Shown here: one piece after another, positions 6,755-9,679 of the stretch
Position numbering within the stretch: the first letter of the stretch is position 1
Layout: each line of letters opens with the position of its first letter
NCBI GenBank assembly: GCA_016210245.1
Contig: JACQUR010000451.1
Span: forward strand, 1 to 9,679
Direction of reading: 5' to 3'
DNA from: Chloroflexota bacterium
GTDB taxonomy: Bacteria > Chloroflexota > UBA6077 > JACQUR01
DNA length: 9,679 nt
The notes under the pieces: model-generated
Databases searched by the model: none
The model's input: only the letters and a program-made list of their open reading frames with translations
Told to the model about the DNA's origin: nothing
Made by a program: the position numbers and the translations under genes

Positions 6755-7786
6755 ATGTCTCGACGCGCGCTGCTGGGAGGGCTGGTGAGCGCCGCCTTCC
6801 TGTTCGCGCTGCTCCGCTCCATCGATCTGAACGCCGTGCTGGCCGGGCTGCTGGACGCCAACCCGCTGCTGCTCGTGCCCGCCCTCGCCCTGTACTTCTG
6901 TGGCGTATGGCTCCGCTCCGCGCGCTGGCGGTATCTCCTTCAGCCCATCCAGCGGGTACCCACGGCAACCCTGTTCCGGACCATGGTCATCGGGTTCACG
7001 GTCAACAACCTGATGCCCGTCCGCCTGGGTGAGGTGGCGCGGGCGCTGCTGCTCGCCCGGTCGCACGGCATCCCGGTCAGCGCCACCCTGGGCACCATCC
7101 TGGTCGAGCGCTTCTTCGACGGCCTGGCGCTGTGCGCCTTCCTGGCCCTCGGCCTGGGGCTGCTGCCCGAGGCGGTGGTTCGCGCCAGTTGGTTGGTCGC
7201 CCTGGCCCAGGTCTCGAGCCTGGTTTTCCTCGTGGCGGTCCTGGTCGCCTGGCTGCTGGCGGTCTGGCCGGAGCAACTGCTCGGCCTGGCGCAGGTGGGG
7301 CTCAAGCTCGCCCCCGCCAGCGCGCGGGAGCGGATCAACGGTGTGCTCAGGGGCTTCGTGAGCGGTCTGCGCAGCCTGGGCCACTCCCACCTGGCGCTGC
7401 GCGTGCTCGCCCTCTCCCTGGCCGCCTGGGTGTTCGAGGCAAGCATGTACTACCTGGTCATGCTCGGCTTCCACCTGGATCTGCCCGCTACCGCCGCGCT
7501 CCTGGGGACCGCCGCCGCCAACCTGGGCACCATGATCCCCTCCTCGCCCGGCTACGTGGGGACCTTCGACCTGCCGCTCCAGGGGGTACTCAGCGGCGCC
7601 TTCGGGATCGCTCCGGCCCAGGCCACCAGCTACACCCTGGTTGTCCACGCCGCGCTGATCATCCCGGTGGTCGTGCTCGGGCTGGTGTTCCTGGCCCGCG
7701 CCGACCTCTCGCTTCGCAGTCTACAGTTCTCAGTCGACAGTCGACAGTTGACCGTTCACAGTCGACAGTCGACAGTCGACAGTTAA
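6755..7786 (+). CDS. Flippase-like integral membrane protein (LPG_synthase_TM / UPF0104), second copy
   Basis: This is a 343-residue polytopic paralogue of the preceding gene, sharing its landmarks in the same order: LRSARWRYLL, GFTVNNLMPVRLGEVARALL, TILVERFFDGL and NLGTMIPSSPGYVGTF. The start ATG 6755 is one base after the upstream stop and follows AAAGGGG (6742-6748), so the pair is almost certainly co-transcribed and coupled. A TTG at 6701 would overlap the upstream gene and add a charged, non-family leader, so I reject it. The normal family C-terminus ends near LARADLSLRS. The last 22 residues (322-343, with SRQSTVDS at the end) and the TAA stop are encoded by a heptanucleotide array, so the natural 3' end has been replaced or extended. 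A role in moving a lipid-linked sugar across the membrane is inferred from family and neighbours. Confidence 0.88.
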   Translation: MSRRALLGGLVSAAFLFALLRSIDLNAVLAGLLDANPLLLVPALALYFCGVWLRSARWRYLLQPIQRVPTATLFRTMVIGFTVNNLMPVRLGEVARALLLARSHGIPVSATLGTILVERFFDGLALCAFLALGLGLLPEAVVRASWLVALAQVSSLVFLVAVLVAWLLAVWPEQLLGLAQVGLKLAPASARERINGVLRGFVSGLRSLGHSHLALRVLALSLAAWVFEASMYYLVMLGFHLDLPATAALLGTAAANLGTMIPSSPGYVGTFDLPLQGVLSGAFGIAPAQATSYTLVVHAALIIPVVVLGLVFLARADLSLRSLQFSVDSRQLTVHSRQSTVDS

Positions 7787-7848
7787 CAGGAAACCGCGGA
7801 CTGCTACCTGTTATTAACTGTCAACTGTCGACTGTCGACTGTCAACTA
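7717..7848. repeat. Heptad inverted array: cagtcga x10, apex, tcgactg/tcaactg x5
   Basis: Ten 7-nt units run from 7717 to 7786 without losing register (cagtcga the commonest, with cagtcta, cagttct, cagttga, ccgttca and a final cagttaa). A 16-nt loop region (7791-7806) follows, then cctgtta and five inverted units from 7814 to 7848 (ttaactg, tcaactg, tcgactg, tcgactg, tcaacta). CAGTTAACAGG at 7780-7790 pairs with cctgtta...actg with a 3-nt bulge, and the outer heptads extend the stem. The left arm is the coding 3' end of the second flippase-like gene. The right arm stops one base before the ribosome site of the dehydrogenase gene. Confidence 0.92.
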
Positions 7849-7849
7849 C

Positions 7850-7856
7850 GGAGGAG
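7850..7856 (+). promoter_or_regulatory. Ribosome binding site for the GTG start at 7862
   Basis: GGAGGAG lies five bases before GTG 7862 and directly after the heptad array. It is the strongest Shine-Dalgarno sequence in the window and decides the GTG start. Confidence 0.8.
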
Positions 7857-7861
7857 CTTCA

Positions 7862-9196
7862 GTGGCAAACGTGAGCGTCGTCGGCACTGGATACGTGGGC
7901 TTGGTGACCGGGGCGTGCTTCGCAGACCTCGGCAACTACGTCATCTGCCTGGACATCGACCAGGCCAAGATTGCCCGCCTGCAGCTCGGACACCTGCCCA
8001 TCTACGAGCCAGGGCTGGAGGAGGTGGTCGCCCGGAACCTGGCGGGGGGACGGCTGCGCTTTACCACCCTGTACGAGGAGGCGTTGGCCGAAGCGCAGTT
8101 CATCTTCATCGCCGTGAACACCCCCTCCGGGCCCGAGGGCGAGGCCGATATGAGCGACGTGCGCCGAGCGGCCGAAAGCATCGGACGCTCGCTGCGCAGC
8201 CCGGCCATCGTGCTGAACAAGAGCACCATGCCCATTGGCGCCGGCGATTGGGTGGCGGGGATCATCGCCCGCAGCCTGCCGGAGCCCCTTCCCTTCGCCG
8301 TCGTCTCCAACCCCGAATTCCTGCGTGAGGGCTCGGCGGTCCACGACTTCTTCAACCCCGACCGCATCGTGCTCGGCTCGACCGATCCGGAGGCGGCGGA
8401 GCGAGCGGCGGAGCTGTACAAGCCCCTGAAGGCACCGATCATCGTCACCGACCTGCGCACGGCCGAGATGGTCAAGTACGCCTCCAACGCCTTCCTGGCC
8501 ACCAAGATCAGCTTCATCAACGAGATCGCCAGCATCTGCGAGCGCCTGGGCGCCGACGTCAAGGACGTGGCGCTGGGCATGGGCCTGGACAAGCGCATCG
8601 GGCGCGCGTTTCTGGAGGCCGGGGTGGGCTACGGCGGCTCCTGCTTCCCGAAAGATGTCAAGGCGCTCGAGTACATGGGCGCCGTCAACGGCTGCCATCC
8701 CCAGTTGCTGCGCGCAGTGATCGAGATCAACCGCGACGCACGCCGCAGCGTGCTCCAGAAGGTGCGGGCCGAGCTGGGCCGCCTGGACGAGAAGCTGATC
8801 GGTATCCTGGGGCTGTCCTTCAAGCCCAACACCGACGACGTGCGTGAGGCCCCGGCGCTGGAGATCATCCACCTGCTGCGCACCGAGGGCGCACGCATCC
8901 GGGTCTACGACCCGGCTGCCTCGGCCCGAGCCGTGGAGATGGTCCGGGGCGTGGAGTTCTGCGCCGAGCCCTACGCCGCGGCGGAGGGGGCGCACGCCCT
9001 GGTGCTGGTGACCGAGTGGAACGAGTTCAAACAGCTCGACATGGACCGGGTGCGGCGCAGCATGGCCTTCCCGCTTCTGGTGGACGGCCGCAACCTCTAC
9101 GACCCCCAGGAGATGGCACGCCTCGGCTTCATCTATCGTGGCATGGGCCGCCCAGCCCCGGCGCCGGAGCCCAGCCGGGCCGCCATCGCCGAGTGA
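7862..9196 (+). CDS. ugd: UDP-glucose 6-dehydrogenase
   Basis: This 444-residue cytoplasmic enzyme oxidises UDP-glucose twice with NAD+ to UDP-glucuronate, the precursor of uronic acids and pentoses in surface glycans. The N-terminal Rossmann fold opens with VGTGYVGLVTG (residues 7-17) and DID at 31-33. STMPIG (121-126) and SNPEFLREGSA (149-159, Glu152) follow. The central helix carries EMVKYASNAFLATK with Lys205 and Asn209. The catalytic loop is GYGGSCFPKD with Cys261 and Asp265. The C-terminal domain has LGLSFKPNTDDVREAP (317-331) and LVDGRNLYD. These match the Cys260, Lys204, Asn208 and Asp264 set known from the Streptococcus enzyme, shifted by one. Length is normal and all key residues are present. 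The GTG start is supported by GGAGGAG at 7850-7856. The family also includes GDP-mannose and UDP-N-acetylhexosamine dehydrogenases, but the motifs favour UDP-glucose. It probably supplies UDP-glucuronate to the glycan pathway encoded upstream. Confidence 0.95.
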   Translation: MANVSVVGTGYVGLVTGACFADLGNYVICLDIDQAKIARLQLGHLPIYEPGLEEVVARNLAGGRLRFTTLYEEALAEAQFIFIAVNTPSGPEGEADMSDVRRAAESIGRSLRSPAIVLNKSTMPIGAGDWVAGIIARSLPEPLPFAVVSNPEFLREGSAVHDFFNPDRIVLGSTDPEAAERAAELYKPLKAPIIVTDLRTAEMVKYASNAFLATKISFINEIASICERLGADVKDVALGMGLDKRIGRAFLEAGVGYGGSCFPKDVKALEYMGAVNGCHPQLLRAVIEINRDARRSVLQKVRAELGRLDEKLIGILGLSFKPNTDDVREAPALEIIHLLRTEGARIRVYDPAASARAVEMVRGVEFCAEPYAAAEGAHALVLVTEWNEFKQLDMDRVRRSMAFPLLVDGRNLYDPQEMARLGFIYRGMGRPAPAPEPSRAAIAE

Positions 9197-9224
9197 GCCA
9201 GTCCAGGGTAGGTTGCGGGAGCGG

Positions 9225-9293
9225 CACCCGCCGCCCTGAAGGGCGGGCCTGGGGGCCTGGCGGCTTGAGGCCTGCCCTTCAGGGCGGCGGGTG
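9225..9293. repeat. Near-perfect 26-bp inverted repeat (REP/MITE-like)
   Basis: The left arm at 9225-9250 and right arm at 9268-9293 are 26-base inverted copies differing at one position (9245 G against 9273 T, a wobble in RNA), around a 17-nt loop. Each arm also contains its own small palindrome, GCCCTGAAGGGC on the left and GCCCTTCAGGGC on the right, so the DNA could form a branched structure. It begins 28 bases after the ugd stop. There is no T-run after it, so it is not a classic intrinsic terminator, although such a stable stem could still protect or stop the ugd transcript. No flanking direct repeat is visible. The right arm ends in GTG 9291-9293, which is in frame with mutS. Confidence 0.88.
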
Positions 9294-9332
9294 GACCTGG
9301 CAATTGACGAGCCACAGAGCATAGACGAGTAC

Positions 9333-9679
9333 ATGCTTCCTCCAGAGCGCCCCACCGCCCAGCCGCTCCCCGGCATGGAGGCCTTCGCTGCCAGTCCGCT
9401 GCGCCGGCAGTACGTGGACATCAAGCGGCGCTACCCGGACGCTATCCTCTTCTTCCGCCTGGGCGACTTCTTCGAGACCTTCGACGACGACGCCCAGGTA
9501 GTTTCACGTGAGCTCGAGATAGCGCTCACCTCCCGTGACCTCGGGCGCGGCGAGCGGGTCCCGATGGCCGGCATCCCCTGCGCGGCCGCCGAGGGCTACA
9601 TCGCCCGCCTGATCGCGCGCGGCCACCGCATCGCCCTGTGCGAGCAGGTGGGCGAGGTGCCCCCGCGGGGCCTGGTCGA
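9333..9679 (+). CDS. mutS: DNA mismatch repair protein MutS, 5' part
   Basis: The window holds the first 115 codons of MutS, the mismatch-recognition ATPase of methyl-independent and methyl-directed repair. Domain I is clear: SPLRRQYVDIKRRYPDAILF (residues 21-40), RLGDFFETFDDDA with the mismatch-contacting Phe-x-Glu as Phe46 and Glu48, then VPMAGIPCAAAEGYIARLI and GHRIALCEQVG. The usual family sequence after MAG(I/V)P is YHA; here it is CAA, a small departure. The ATPase and clamp domains lie beyond the window. The start is uncertain. ATG 9333 has no strong ribosome site. GTG 9291, at the edge of the upstream palindrome, is in frame and would add 14 residues, and ATG 9375 would also retain the domain. 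The gene has no evident functional link to the glycan genes upstream. Confidence 0.92.
   Translation, partial: MLPPERPTAQPLPGMEAFAASPLRRQYVDIKRRYPDAILFFRLGDFFETFDDDAQVVSRELEIALTSRDLGRGERVPMAGIPCAAAEGYIARLIARGHRIALCEQVGEVPPRGLV

Noticed and set aside
5011..6861. Long minus-strand open frame (616 codons)
   Set aside because: Spans two clear + strand genes and the heptad array, with low-complexity composition and no recognisable domain.
7717..7848. Insertion sequence or transposon end
   Set aside because: No transposase frame, no target-site duplication and no unit resembling a terminal repeat; it is a heptad inverted array.
9225..9293. Rho-independent terminator of ugd
   Set aside because: Very stable stem but followed by gacctgg, not a T-run; listed as a repeat instead.
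7859..9424. Long minus-strand open frame (521 codons)
   Set aside because: Antisense of ugd, whose catalytic motifs are intact on the + strand.

Overview
The window is a GC-rich (clearly well above 60% by eye) bacterial segment in which every recognisable gene lies on the + strand. The best guess for the host is a member of the Chloroflexota. The first gene carries the hallmark sequence of the Chloroflexus/archaeal 'YYY' membrane-protein family (DUF2298, TIGR03662). The third carries that of its known genomic companion (TIGR03663, Agl23-like). The gene borders hold heptanucleotide tandem arrays of a kind I associate with Chloroflexota and cyanobacteria. The class within the phylum cannot be read from this window.

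Layout: (1) 1-783, 3' part of a YYY/DUF2298 multi-spanning membrane protein. (2) 780-2519, a GT-C-like polytopic membrane protein joined to it by an ATGA stop/start overlap. (3) a 183-bp gap with a REP-like palindrome, preceded by an extended -10 promoter lying in the last codons of gene 2. (4) 2703-5588, an Agl23-like GT-C membrane protein fused to a six-bladed NHL propeller. (5) a heptad inverted-repeat array. (6) 5668-6753 and 6755-7786, tandem paralogous flippase-like (LPG_synthase_TM/UPF0104) proteins. (7) a second, unrelated heptad inverted-repeat array. (8) 7862-9196, UDP-glucose 6-dehydrogenase. (9) a near-perfect 26-bp inverted repeat. (10) 9333 to the window end, the start of mutS.

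How the genes fit together (inference): three GT-C/YYY-type membrane proteins, two flippase-like proteins and an enzyme making UDP-glucuronate resemble a pathway that builds lipid-linked or surface glycans and moves sugars to the outer face of the membrane. Substrate and acceptor cannot be read from the sequence. mutS (mismatch repair) is probably an unrelated neighbour.

The most unusual signal is not a gene. Three arrays of completely different 7-nt units (aatccaa, gcagaag, cagtcga) sit at three gene borders within 7 kb. Two share the same architecture: direct heptads, a short apex, then inverted heptads. The arrays have contributed the N-terminal residues of gene 2, an ambiguous start for the first flippase-like gene, and the last 22 residues and stop codon of the second. 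Two further palindromic elements of REP type occupy two other gaps, so almost every real intergenic space here contains an inverted or tandem repeat. No stretch of more than 300 bases lacks a gene.
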